Source: Alisma plantago-aquatica
Lineage: Eukaryota; Streptophyta; Magnoliopsida; Alismatales; Alismataceae
Direction: 5' to 3'
NCBI GenBank assembly: GCA_963693085.1
Contig: OY856410.1
Span: forward strand, 562,777,406 to 562,841,405
DNA: 64,000 bases
Position numbers and translations under genes: made by a program. This document shows, in pieces, positions 23,788 through 37,700 of the stretch (the first letter of the stretch is position 1; the number at the start of each line of letters is the position of its first letter). The notes under the pieces were generated by a model. The model did not search any database. It saw only the letters and a program-made list of their open reading frames with translations, and was not told the DNA's origin.

Positions 23788-26302
23788 CTTCACACAATTT
23801 TCCTTTCTAGCCATCTTGTTCATCTAAAAAGTGAAGAAGGAACCTTGGACAACTTCTAGGAGCTCAAACCACCATTAAAGCTTCGGAGCTTGGAGCTCTT
23901 GATCAGTCCTAGAGGTGGGTTTTATAACTCTAACCCTTAAGCTTTGTTAATGCATCATTCTCTCCTAAAATCATTGGTTATTCTTCTTCTTTAGATACTC
24001 TCTTAAGATCTTGCTATCAATTCCGTGAAGAACAGCCCCTGTTCTTGGTTGGACAGAGGTAGACGAAGGTGGCATTAATTTTGATGTTTATCCAAGAAAT
24101 TTACTTTAGCAAACGGTCTCCAATCCTTTCTCAAATGGTTTCCCAAACTGTTTGGGAGCAAACGGTTTTAAACCATTTGATTGCAAACGGTTTCATCAAA
24201 CCGCATGGAGCGTAACGGTTTCAAACCGTTTGGAAGTGTTGACCAGGCGTTGACCATTTGGAGGTCTATTGAGAATACTGTAGACTAATCACCTACCAAT
24301 AATCATCAATTAATTCCAAGTGGTTCACCAATTAAAGGTCCATCAACCCTCTAAACCCTAATTGGGTTAATTGTTATTTTTGATATTTCAATATGTTGAA
24401 GTTTGGGTTGAGTGACCCAAATGGTTTCAAAACCGTTTGAGGATCACCCAAACAGTCTCAAGATCATTTGGTGATCACCCAAGACCGTTTGGAGGTCTAG
24501 GGTTAAGCATGGTTGACCAATTGAAGCACCAAAGGTATCAAGGTGATGTGTAATTAATTGCTGATTTGGTGACCAATCCTAGGATCCAAACACTAAACAA
24601 ACGACATGGTTTTTGATGAAGTAATGGGAAAATGGTCTCAAGACCGTTTGGAGGTCATCCAAATGATCCCAAGACTATTTGGGGTCAGGTCATGATTAAT
24701 TAGATGATGGGTCAATAGTTTCAAATCAATTAGACCCACATTGAATTATGTTGAAGGGTTATTGATTCCAAACCCTAATCCAATTGAATCAAGCCCTAAA
24801 TGATGATTGATTGAGGTTCAATTAAGGGTCAAATCAGTTGTAGGTTGACCTAATTAACTCAATTGAATAATGGTGATAGGTCCAACTGATGATTGAATAC
24901 ATATATACAACTGTTGAAGGATCCAACAATGGAAACCCTAACTCAATTGGAGGTGTATGGACCATACTTGGTCCATGCGGTTTTGAGGTGGTTTGGACCA
25001 ATCGGTCTCAAGACCATTTGAGTCCAAATGGTCTCAATATTGTTTGGGACCAAACGGTCTCAAGACCGTTTGGGACGAAACGATCCCAAACCGTTTGAGT
25101 CTATGCATTTTCAAAAGCAACTTTAGCAAACGGTCTTGGAGGTTTACTTTACCAAACGGTTTCAAGGGCAGACCAGGACCGCATGAAGGTCCAAACAGTC
25201 TTAGACCATTTGGGGATTTAGTGTGCAAGATCGTTTGAGGTCTAAGTAGGTCAAGATCGTTTGACCTCTTAGTGGTCAATATGGTTTGGTGGTTGATTAA
25301 CCTAAACCTCATGAATACTTAAAGTGATTAAAGGACCAAGTGATTAGTTGATTAGTGCATGTTATAATCAATGGTGATTATAATAAAGGTATCCTTGATA
25401 GGATAGAGTGATTAGTACTCTTTGAATAAGTAATCTTTAATGATCACAATAGTAATGACATAGCTCATGATGTCAATGTTGAGTTGACTTAGCCTAATCA
25501 AGGGTGATGAAAGCATCAACTTATATAAGGGATGAGAGAGAAAAGACTTCTTATATGAATGTTATTCAAGTAAAGGACTTCCTGTATGAATGCCTAATTA
25601 GGGTATGATCCATGGTAGTGAGATCATGAAAACCCTAATTATGATGGTTAATGAATCTTAACCCTAAATTGAGGGTAATAATGGAAGTGTCCCTAATATA
25701 TGATGATGATGTGAACTTAGTTCATAATGATGACATGGTAACCTTAATTAAAGGTACTTTGTTAATCACTCCTACTTGGGGTGAATAGTAAACTCTAATG
25801 GCAGGATATTTTGATAACCCTAATGAAGGGTGATTCAATGTGAATAGTGAAGTTATCTTTGTTTTGTAAATGCTGATGTAAAATTTATGTACCTATTGTC
25901 ATCTGTGCTAATCTATAGGTTTTATGAAATATTGAATATAGTCAGGTAAGGGCTATGATGCTTTGTTCATTAAAAAGTATTTAATGAGATTTGTAAGCAA
26001 TAATATGCAATGTTGCCTATTGAAAGGTAACAAATGAAATTGGCAGGTTGTATGAGTCATATGAAATACCTACAATGCTATTATTATGTTTACACTGTTA
26101 AATGACTTAATGGCATTGAGTTACCTATTAAAGTTGTAACAAGTGATTTGATGATCTAAGGGTTGAAAACCCATATTCTTGGATCATGATGATGAATTAA
26201 TAGGGGATTAAGATCCCAATATTGATAAAGTTGTGAAAGAACTTGATTCAAATAATACTCTTTCTTTATAGCAATGGTCTTAATGGTTTATGTTTGGAAA
26301 CA
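23788..26302 (+). repeat. Element B left LTR, segment 2, with palindrome array
   Basis: This is the continuation of the B LTR after the CACTA insertion, homologous to the A LTR from about 27390. At 24110-25280 it carries about eight near-copies of the palindrome AAACGGTCTCAAGACCGTTT, many with substitutions. No gene. It is interrupted by element A at 26302-26308. Confidence 0.85.
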
Positions 26303-26307
26303 TGCCT
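26303..26307. repeat. Left 5-bp target duplication of element A (TGCCT)
   Basis: Matches 41090-41094 exactly. 5 bp is usual for LTR retrotransposons. Confidence 0.92.
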
Positions 26308-27699
26308 TGTAACATCCCTGACCTGGGTTATACTCTAACCCTAGGTGTTTTGATTAATAAAGATGATTATATGCTTAATAATATCTTGTGAAAAGTAATT
26401 AGGGCTCATGAGGAGCTTATGTTTCAATTTTGGTCCTGTTTGGACAATGTTGAAGCAATGTTTGCTTATTTTGGACTAATGTGCAAATTACCCAAGTTGA
26501 GGGGTTTAAGTGCAAATTGTGCATGATAATATGTTCCTCATGTTTTAAATCATCATGAGAGTGAAAATTATGCTGAGGTATGGCTTATGGAAGCCTGAAT
26601 ACCAAGAAAGAGCTAATAAAGCAATATACGTGCATGAAAACCTAGTTTTGGTGTAATATGCAATTTACCCAAAACCTAGGGTGCAATATGTAATTTATCA
26701 CTTCAATAAGGTCCCTAATGTTTATTGGCATCATGTAGAGAAAATAAAATCAGAGGGGCACCTCTTTTGGATTAAGTTGGAGGAGAGAGAATCTTGATAT
26801 TAAAATAATCAAGATTTAATCCTAATTGAAACCCTAATTCAATTTAAGGCAAAAATGAATATATTAATTAAAGGGCCTTCAACCAAAATGTTATTGGTTG
26901 AGTTTGAATAAGGATAGACGTCCTTTTTCATAGATAAGGCACGAAAATATCTAAAGGAGGTGAAACTCCACTCACCTTATTATAAAGGAAAGTAATATCC
27001 ACTCACATTATGGATATTACTATTATATGATTAAGGTGCTTAATTTGCTTTTCTTTTAATTTGAGGATAATGAAGGAGAATTAAAGGCAAAGGAAGGTGC
27101 CTTCGTACACAAGGGAGTGAGGGGGTTTATGTGGCACCAATTTGAGAGTTGAGGGAAATTAAAAATGCCTTCTCTCTCCTCAATTTCCTTTATAAAACTT
27201 CATTTCCAAATCAATTGAAAGGATTTTTCGGCCCTCTCTTCTTCCCTTGCTTTGGATGAGCTCAAGGGGACTTAGGAGCAACAGGAGGACGATACCCAAC
27301 CTGTTGGTAAGCTTATTAACCCTCATTCATCTTGATTCCATGGTGGAAATCGAAAATAAATTATGGATTCCTTCTTATTTCGATCTCCTCTTCAACCCTA
27401 GCCAACTTTTATAACTAAAAGCTTGAGGACGAGCCTAAGGGGGAGTTGCAAAAACTTCATCCACCATTTATTGCGTGAGCATGGTGCTTTGGAGCTCATT
27501 TGGAGGCGGGTTTTATAACTTAAACCCATAATCATTGCTATTGCATCAATTCTCTATGCTTTGTTGATTGTTTTCTTCAATTTGATACACTTTTGTTTCT
27601 TTACTGCAATTTCCATCAAGAACGGTTGATTCTCTTGGTTGTTCGAAGGCAGGGGATGATGACATCATCCTAGATGCTTATCCAAAGAAAAGTACCAAG

Positions 27700-29100
27700 C
27701 CAAACGGTTTTGATAGCTATTCCAAATCATTTTAATTTGATTGGCTATGCGGTTTCAGCAAATCGTTTAAAGGCAAACGGTTTGAAACCGTTTGGAAGAA
27801 AACGGTTTCAAGACCGTTTGAGATGGTTGACCAAGCATTGACCGCTTGGGAATTTTGTTCCTAATTATGTAGGCTAATGACCCACCAAATTTTAGGGGTT
27901 ACCTCCAAAGGAATCGTAGGTTGAAGGCCAATCACTTAGGAAAATCGAATTGAATTAAATGCTGATTTTCAACCTGATTAACTTTACCTGTTTGGGAAAA
28001 CGGTTTCAAGACCGTTTGAGATGGTTGACCAAGCGTTGACCGTTTGGGAATTTTGTTCCTAATTATGTAGGATAATGACCCACAAAATTTGAGGGGTTAA
28101 CTCCAAAGTAATCGTAGTTTGAAGGCCAATCAATTAGGCAAATCAAATTGAATTAAATGCTGATTTTCAACCTGATTAACTTGACCTGTTTGGGAAAACA
28201 GTTTCAAGACCATTTGAGTGAGTTGACCAAGAGTTGACCGTTTGGGATTCCTATTCATAATGATGTTGGTTGATGACAATTCAAATTGGAGGGATTAACT
28301 CCCAAGGAATCCTGAGTTGAAGGCTAATCAATTAGGGAAACCTAATTGGATTAAGTGCTGATTATCAATCTGATTTAATTGAACCTTTTGTGCAAACGGT
28401 CTCAAGACCGTTTGAGTGCGTTGACCAAGGGTTTACCGTTTGGGATTACTGTTACTAATGATGTGTTCTAATTACTCACTAAATTTGAGGGATTAACTCC
28501 CAAGGAATCCTGAGTTGAAGGCTATTCAATTGGGAAAACCCTAATTGAAAATAGTGCTGAAATTCCAATGAGTTAATTGGAGATTTTGGGTTGATTAGCC
28601 CAAACGGTTTCAAGACCGTTTGGGAATCACCCAAACGGTCTCAAGACCGTTTGGGGGTCACCCCAAGACCGTTTGGAGGTCTGGGGTCAAGTATAGTTGA
28701 CTAATTGAAGGTCTAAAGGTACCAAATCATATTGCAATTAAGTGTTGATTTGTTGATCAACTCGATAGCCCAAACCTTGATGATTTTTCACTAGAATCCA
28801 AGGTTTGGATTAGCCAAACGGTCTCAAGACCGTTTGGGACTCATCCAAATGGTCTCAAGACCGTTTGGGGGTCACCCGAGACCGTTTGGAGGTCTAGGGT
28901 TGAGTATGGTTAAGCAATTGAAGATCCAATGTCACTAAGTTGAAGTGTAATCAATTGCTGATTTGGTGATCAATCCAATGATCCAAACCTTAATTAGTTG
29001 ACTTGGATATTGATGATATGATGGACAAACGGTCTCAAGACCGTTTGGTGGTCATCCAAACGACCTCAAGACCGTTTGGGGTCAGGTCATGATCAATTTG
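27700..29100. repeat. Palindrome array in element A left LTR
   Basis: About eleven near-full copies of the 20-bp inverted repeat AAACGGTCTCAAGACCGTTT plus half-copies, spaced irregularly by about 40-230 bp. The centre is TCAA or TTGA and the arms are mostly perfect. Confidence 0.9.
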
Positions 29101-29852
29101 AATGATGGTTCAATAGATTCAATGTAACCAATCTTGTATTGATTAGTGTTGATGAATCATTGATTCCAAACCCTAATTCAATTGAACCAAACCCTAATTG
29201 ATGACCAATTGAGGGTCAATTTAGGGTCAAATCATTTGAAGTTTGACCTATTAAACTCAATTGAAGTATGAGGATAGGTCCAATTGATGATTGATTCCAT
29301 GAATTCAATGATTGAAGGAATCAACATTGGAAACCCTAATTCAATTGGATACTTATGTAATGGAGGTCCAATGTGATTGAATCTCTTGATAATCAAGATG
29401 GTGAATGATCCATTGATCCAATGTTGATTAGTAATGATATTCAATGAAAGTACAAAGGTTGAAACCCTATTAGTACCTAAGTGGTTAGTGTCAATTAAGG
29501 GATGAACCCTAATTGCTTATAGGATCAATGACTTTATATACTATGTTAATCATAGTTGTATGAACTCGATTGAGGGGTTGATATGACCTAATCAAGTTGA
29601 GATGATGATAGCATGAATTCCTATAAGAATATGATTCATGTGGTGTTTAAGGGTATGATCTTAAGTAGAGAGATCATGAAACCCTAATCATGAACATAAA
29701 CCCTAATTATGGGCAATGTGATATGAAACCCTAATGAAGGGTGATGCTATATGCAATCCCTATTCTAAAGAAGGGAGATGGTATGTGAAACCCTAATACT
29801 AATGAGAGAATAGAATTCATACTTGAATATGATTCATGAGGTGAACTCCCTT

Positions 29853-29930
29853 TGCACGACCATGCAAGGTAGCACGGCCTTGGTAGCTTCCCCTCGCACG
29901 GCCGTTCTTGGTTGCACGGTCGTGGTGCTC
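29853..29930. repeat. GC-rich GCACGGCCGT repeat cluster in element A LTR
   Basis: Four related units (GCACGACCAT, GCACGGCCTT, GCACGGCCGT, GCACGGTCGT) within about 75 bp, in otherwise AT-rich LTR. The counterpart is at about 38317-38393 in the right LTR. Confidence 0.75.
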
Positions 29931-32627
29931 TATGCTTGATTTAGAGGTGATTTGAAAGTGACCTCATATGATCGTATACCTTGATATGATTATAAGTCCA
30001 ATATAATTGGATGAAGGATACATAAGATATGTGATGAGAAACCCTAGTTGAGGGTGTATCATTGTGATTGTTTATAAGCAACTTTATAATAAAGTCATGC
30101 CTTAAACTAAGATAAGTCCATATCATGTGAGATAGTTGTACAATTCTAATGTGTGGCCTTTGCATTATATGCTAAAGGTAAGAGATTAGTGATGGAATGT
30201 ATTAAGAGGGAAATACCTTAATACAAGATAAGATGGATAACTCAACCGAGTTTGAAATGATGAGAAAGTGATACATCAAGATATGATAGTTATCACATTC
30301 AGCATTTTAGGGTTTATATGCCTTGATGTACTTCAAATACAATATAATTGGGTAAGAAACATATGAAGTGTGTTATGCAACTATTACAATGAAATGTAAT
30401 GAGTTGTTACACCTTGATGAGTTTTAATTAATGTACCTTGAGAATGGGGTTAAGCCCAAATGATGTGTATGATATAATCATACCATGATAAGGATGAGAA
30501 ATGAACTCATACCTTGAATTGATGATCATTAATGCTATATGATGAAAGTAATGTTCTAGAATAATCAAATATGATATCCTTGAATGCCCCAGAGGTATGG
30601 AATAATGTATAAAGGGTTAGACAGATAATGAGATCATGAACTCTTTATTAATGAGAAATGGGGAACCCTAACCCTAATTTGGGTAAAGGGAATGAAAAGC
30701 CCTATTTGATAGTAAACCCTAATTCCTGGTAGAGGAATAATGGTGTTACTATCACATCACATGATGTGATGAATATCTTGTATGACTATTATCATGCCTA
30801 ATAACCATACAAATATTATGAGATGATGTATATAGCTAGTGTGAGCTGTGACATTTATATAATAAATGTTGATTGGCATTATGTGCCTTAATGTTGTTGT
30901 TGCTTAGTAAAAGAAGCAATATGCATGGACTTTTATGAGTCACATGAGTAAGTTATTACCTAGTGAGAGGTGACAAGATATTTCATGGCCTTGTGAGCCA
31001 GGTGTGATGCTTGTGTAACAAGTATCATGAATGCCTTGGTCAGATGACCTGAAGGTGATAGTTACATGAAAAAGGTATAATAATGCTCAATGATGAGTTA
31101 AGGGTTTGAATACCCAGAACCATATGATTATGGTGATGAGAAAGTGAAGGGATGATAATTCCCAGTATTGAAATGAGGGACTGAGTTCCCAGGGTCTTTG
31201 AAAGACTGATAAATATCTGATAAAAGTAGTACATGTCTCTTTATAGCATTGTTGTAATAAGTTATGTTTGAGAACTTGGCTGATGCTAAAAGAATATGAG
31301 AATGTACTTAATAAATCAAGTGAAATCTATTCATGTAGTGCTCTGACCATAGATCCATCATCGTCAGGAATAGGTGATGGTGAAACGGGTGCCCGCGGCA
31401 AAACTCGGAGCACATATTTTGAATATGTGGGGGTAAATGGGCGAAAATATCCTTACGTCCTCTTGAAGAGATTGTTGGAAGGTAAACAAGAAACCTCTCA
31501 ATCCTTCATGAATATGTCGGGATGGATGTATCATGAATCTCCCAATGATACTTAATGTCGGATCGAGGAGATAAACAAGAAATCTCTCGATTGGCGATGA
31601 GAGTGCAGTAGATGTTGTAACTCTGTAGCGAAGGTGCCAGAATGCCCTGGCTAGCTAGTTAGCAGAGACACGAGATGTCTTGCATGTGGTCTCGTACTGA
31701 CCGAGACAGATGAGGTCATAAGAATACGGCTCTTTTGATGACCTATGTATGGTACCGAGGCGATTTCGTAATGTTCGGTTGGAGTATGAGCGGTATATCT
31801 CATCTCCTCAGAGCATAAGTGTGATTGTAAAATGTAATCAGCCGTATAGCATGTTTGCTTAAGGATTGAATACGGAGATTCATTGGCTGATGTTTCATTT
31901 CTTTGTGCATTCCTTAGTAGATAAATGTTAATTATGTTTCTTTATATTCTCTGCAAAGTAGATAGATGAATTACTTATCTACCATGGGTAGATGCAATGA
32001 CCTCCTTGAGAATGGAGATTATCTTATTCTGTTCTATGATGAATAATTCTGCCTGATAATGTAAAAGTAACCCCTACTCAGTTTTAATTTGATAAACTGC
32101 AATAACAATGTTTTTGGCGGAGAGTTATATCTCTCGCTGGGGCAATTTTCAATTGTCTCACCCCCGTGGGAAACATTTTTAGGTATGCATGGAAGGTAGA
32201 GCAGAAACCCTAGAACAGGGAAAGAGCAGCAGCAACAGCAGGGACAGCAATAAAATCTCAGGTGGAAATATTGTTTGTCTATTCATATAGATAGTAGTCT
32301 TATGTGTCGTATCTGTACTCTCAGGTCCTCGGAGTTTTAAATGTATCAATCTGAGTTTTGGCTTAGTGCCTCAAAGTTTTTATACTGCCTGTGTATATTT
32401 GTTAACAGGGCAGTCAATGTTGTAATCCTTGAAAAGGAATGGTACAGGTTGTGTACTTGTAAACCAGGATGAATTTGGAATACTTTGGTTCATGGTTAAA
32501 GAGTTTTCCTGTGAATGGATCTCTTTGCAAACAGTTTTAAATTTTCAGTGATTTTCAGTAATCCGCTGCAAATAATTCACTTCCGCATTAGTTAATCCTG
32601 TTTTCGTGAGACGGTCGTTTCAATTAG

Positions 32628-32639
32628 TGGTATCAGAGC
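32628..32639 (+). other. Primer-binding site of element A (TGGTATCAGAGC)
   Basis: Exact complement-type match to the 3' end of plant initiator-Met tRNA, five bases after the left LTR. Confidence 0.93.
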
Positions 32640-34772
32640 TCTAGGTTCGCTGAGTCTACAGAGACATAGGACTAAGGTATCGAGTCTGTGATAGTGTCCT
32701 CCGGTATACCCTATAATGATTTATGCTTGTGCAGAGAAAGGGTAAAAGTTAAAATGACTGGAGAACACAAGGAACACATTGCTGGGAGCAATGTTGTTGC
32801 ACCAAGAAGAGGTGCAAGGGATCAGGCAAGAATAGAATGAGTGTCAATCCCCATTAAGACCTGATCAGGATAGAGAATCCTATGATCATGCTCTTGTTGG
32901 GAAGATTGGGGCAACAGTACTGCATATAAGTGGACTGGATACTAGCCTTACAATCTAGGTTATCAGTCCTTAATACACAAAGCTTGAGCTTTAAAAGAGC
33001 TCCTGAATGACTTAGTCAAGTTGGAACAAGGGAAAATATGGAAAAGATTAACTTATGGCAAGAAAGTAGACTCTGCCATGAGTTTAGTCAGATAATAAAT
33101 CTATGATGGCAGTGCTCAAGGAAGGGCAATAAGCTGAGAAGTAGGGAATGGTCTCTATAATTCTAGAGACATTTGCTTAATGGTTTTGAAAAACCAAGTT
33201 TTTGGTACTAATAGTGCAACAAATGCCTAGTGTACCAGGGCAGTAGCCATTAAGTAAGTGCAAAGGTCTTAACCTTTCACCTGTAAGATCCCATGGCTTA
33301 GTTTTTGCATCAGTAATAAGACTAATAAGACCATGATATGAGGAAAAGGTATGCTATTAATGTGTACATGTCGAGTACACTAAACCCTTTTTGTTATAGG
33401 AAAAAAAAAGAGGATTGTTGATTTTGTTTTCCCTATTGGTTGCTATATAGGGACGAAATGATGAAAAATAGAATTTGAATTTTGTTCAGTATTCTTTTAA
33501 ATGCTCTATATTGGTCTTACCTCTATGAAAGAGGAAGAGGTATAGAAGAGATTCCTGGATAAAATCCAGGGATGTTAAATTTTATGCTTATAATAAAATC
33601 AAGGAATATGATATTAGACAAAGTGCATACTACTTGATCACAGTACTTGTAAACCCTGGCCAGGTATACAACTATTGATGATAAAGTGGGTATGGAAACT
33701 CTTAGATTGTTGTCTTTTTTATTGCTCTGATCAAGTAGTCATTCTGAGACAATCTAATGAGTATCATGAAATCAGAAATTTGGAATGAATAAATGTGTCA
33801 TATCTCATGCGTAAGAAAGAGAAGCTTGAGATAATCTCAGATGAGCATGTTGTATGAGGAACTAAAAATGTACTCCTCATAAGACAAGAATAAGAATGAG
33901 GGAGATGGACCTTGTTCAATAATGTTGCCAGCATAATAAAGATCTTTTCCATAATGAGGACATGGGAAATGTGATGAGATCATGAGATGATCATAAACAT
34001 GCTAGATAATAATAAAGAAAGGGATAATGACATGTAATCATCCTTACAAATTCCAATGCTAAAGGCAAGGAACCTAAGATGAGATAAAGAGTAAATGGTT
34101 CATGAATAGCTAAAAATACATGAAATAATAAGAGGAATATGAATCCTTGTTTTCTTTCCTTTCAGGGACATGGAAATCAAGTGGGTCTTAGGACACCTGA
34201 TGTGCATAAGATAAATATGTTCATGTGAGGGATAGTTAGAAAAGTATCAGTTATCTTGGACTTTGGCTCCAAGAAAAAGACATATGTAACAAGTAATGCC
34301 TCATAATGAAAGGAATATGAGAATGTGATGTGTTCCCAACACATGTGACTGATACCAAGGTAAGAGATTCTGGTATCTGAGAGTTATCAGATGGTTTAGG
34401 TTGGCTACCTAGAGTGGTCAACTATGAAATCAGCCTGATTATATAAAATGATATGAACATCATATGTTAGGGGTTTATGCTTTGCATAAACATGATATTA
34501 ATAAGGAATGTAAGATGTCTCTATGAACAAGAAAAGTGTTATGTGACACAAAGTTGACTCCACAGTCTATGATAAGGGGACAGTGGAGAATGTGTCTTGT
34601 GTGTTGATTCTATAAGAATCCTGTAAGGAAACACATTCTGTTGAACAAAGCTTTTTGGTGTCTCCATAATAAGGAGATGATATGTGAAGATTAGATAGTG
34701 TGATGAATGAAATACATTTGTCTTCCTTTATCTAGATTTCGGGGACGAAATCCTTGTTAGGGGTTTATAATT
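32640..34772 (+). other. Non-coding internal domain of element A
   Basis: At 32754 an ATG opens a short remnant similar to the first 25 or so codons of element B gag, including the motif SNVVAP, then ends. No other retrotransposon domain is seen in any frame. The end carries the gypsy polypurine context GGGGACGAAAT and TTAGGGG just before the right LTR. Confidence 0.85.
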
Positions 34773-37700
34773 TGTAACATCCCTGACCTGGGTTATACTC
34801 TAACCCTAGGTGTTTTGATTAATAAAGATGATTATATGCTTAATAATATCTTGTGAAAAGTAATTAGGGCTCATGAGGAGCTTATGTTTCAATTTTGGTC
34901 CTGTTTGGACAATGTTGAAGCAATGTTTGCTTATTTTGGACTAATGTGAAAATTACCCAAGTTGAGGGGTTTAAGTGCAAATTGTGCATGATAATATGTT
35001 CCTCATGTTTTGAATCATCATGATAGTGAAAATTATGCTGAGGTATGGCTTATGGAAGCCTGAATACCAAGAAAGAGCTGATAAAGCAATATACGTGCAT
35101 GAACACCTAGTTTTGGTGTAATATGCAATTTACCCAAAACCTAGGGTGCAATATGTAATTTATCACTTCAATAAGGTCCCTAATGTTTCTTGGCATCATG
35201 TAGAGCAAAGAAAATGAGAGGGGAACCTCTTTTGGATTAAGTTGGAGGAGAGAGAATCTTGATATTAAAATAATCAAGATTTAATCCTAATTGAAACCCT
35301 AATTCAATTTAGGGAAAAAATGAATATATTCATTAAAGGGCCTTCAACCAAAATGTTATTGGTTGAGTTTGAATAAGTATATACTTCCTTTTTCATAGAT
35401 AAGGCACGAAAATATCTAAAGGAGGTGAAACTCCACTCACCTTATTATAAAGGAAAGTAATATCCACTCACATTATGGATATTACTATTATATGATTAAG
35501 GTGCTTAATTTGCTTTTCTTTTAATTTGAGGATAATGAAGGAGAATTAAAGGCAAAGGAATGTGACTTCGTACACAAGGGAGTGAGGGGGTTTATGTGGC
35601 ACCAATTTGAGAGTTGAGGGAAATTAAAAATGCTTTCTCTCTCCTCAATTTCCTTTATAAAAACTTCAATTCCAAATCAATTGAAAGGATTTTTCGGCCC
35701 TCTCTTCTTCCCTTTCTTTGGATGAGCTCAAGGGGACTTAGGAGCAACAGGAGGACGAGCCCCAACCTGTTGGTAATCTTATTAACCCTCATTCATCTTG
35801 ATTCCATGGTGGAAATCGAAAATAAATTATGGATTCCTTCTTATTTCGATCTCCTCTTCAACCCTAGCCAACTTTTACAACCAAAAGCTTGAGGACGAGC
35901 CTAAGGGGGAGTTGCAAAAACTTCATCCACCATTGATGTCGTGAGATTGGAGCTTTGGAGCTCATTTGGAGGCGGGTTTTATAACTTAAACCCATAATCA
36001 TTGCTATTGCATCAATTCTCTATGATGTGTTGATTGTTTTCTTCAATTTGATACACTTTTGTTTCTTTGCTGCAATTTCCATCAAGAACGGTTGCTGCTC
36101 TTGGTTGTTCGAAGGAAGGGGATGATGACATCATCATAGATGCTTATCCAAAGAAAAGTACCAAGCCAAACGGTTTTGATAGCTATTCGAAATCATTTTA
36201 ATTTGATTGGCTATGCGGTTTCAGCAAACCATTTAAAGGCAAATAGTCTGAAACCGTTTGGAAGCAAACGGTTTCAAGACCGTTTGAGATGGTTGACCAA
36301 GCGTTGACCGTTTGGGAATATTGTTCCTAATTAAGTAGGCTAATGACCCACCAAATTTGAGGGGTTAACTCCAAAGGAATCGTAGGTTGAAGGCCAATCA
36401 CTTAGGCAAATCGAATTGAATTTAATGCTGATTTTCAACCTGATTAACTTGACCTGTTTGGGAAAACGGTTTCAAGACCGTTTTAGATGGTTGACCAAGC
36501 GTTTACCGTTTGGTAATTTGGTTCCTAATTATGTAGGATAATGACCCACCAAATTTGAGTGGTTAACTCCAAAGGAATCGTAGGTTGAAGGCCAATCAAT
36601 TAGGCAAATCTAATTGAAATAAATGCTGATTTTCAACCTGATTAACTTGACCTGTTTGGGAAAACGGTTTCAAGACCGTTTGAGTGAGTTGACCATGCAT
36701 TGAACGTTTGGTATTCCTATTCATAATTATGTTGGTTGATGACAATTCAAATTTGAGGGATTAACTCCCAAGGAATCGTGAGTTGAAGGCTAATCAATTA
36801 GGGAAACCTAATTGGATTAAGTGCTGATTATCAATCTGATTTAATTGAACTTTTTGGGCAAACGGTCTCAAGACCGTTTGAGTGCGTTGACCAAGGGTTT
36901 ACCGTTTGGGATTACTGTTCCTAATGATGTGGTATAATGAATCACCAAATTTGAGGGATTAAATCCCAAGGAAACAGAAGTTGAAGGCTATTCAATTGGG
37001 AAAACCCTAATTGAAAACAGTGCTGAAATTCCAATGAGTTAATTGGAGATTTTGGGTTGATTAGCCCAAACAGTTTCAAGACCGTTTGGGAATCACCCAA
37101 ACGGTCTCAAGACCGTTTGGGGGTCACCCCAAGACCGTTTGGAGGTCTGTGGTCAAGTATAGTTGACTAATTGAAGGTCTAAAGGTACCAAATCATATTG
37201 CAATTAAGTGCTGATTTGTTGATCAACTCGATAGACCAAACCTTGATGATTTTTCACTAGAATCCAAGGTTTGGATGAGCCAAACAGTCTCAAGACCGTT
37301 TGGGACTCATCCAAACGGTCTCAAGACCGTTTGGGGGTCACCCAAGATCGTTTGGAGGTCTAGGGTTGAGTATGGTTAAGCAATTGAAGATCCAATGTCA
37401 CTAAGTTGAAGTGTAATCAATTGTTGATTTGGTGATCAATCCAATGATCCAAACCTTAATTGGTTGACTTGGATATTGATGATATGATGGACAAACGGTC
37501 TCAAGACCGTTTGGTGGTCATCCAAACGACCTCAAGACCGTTTGGGGTCAGGTCATGTTCAATTTGAATGATGGTTCAATAGTTTCAATGTAACCAATCT
37601 TGTATTGATTAGTGTTGATGAATCATCGATTCCAAACCCTAAAACAATTGAACCAAACCCTAATTGATGACCAATTGACGGTTAATTTAGGGTAAAATCA

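Larger units (their letters stand above)
26308..32622 (+). repeat. Element A left LTR (6,315 bp)
   Basis: Starts TGTAACATCCC and ends GTCGTTTCA. No credible gene; short open frames within it are not conserved as coding. It contains the palindrome array (27700-29100), many AAACCCTAA motifs and a small GC-rich repeat cluster (29853-29930). Confidence 0.93.

Noticed and set aside
27700..29100. Repeat-spacer pattern that resembles a CRISPR array
   Set aside because: Spacing is irregular, repeats vary, no cas genes are present, and the setting is a plant LTR.
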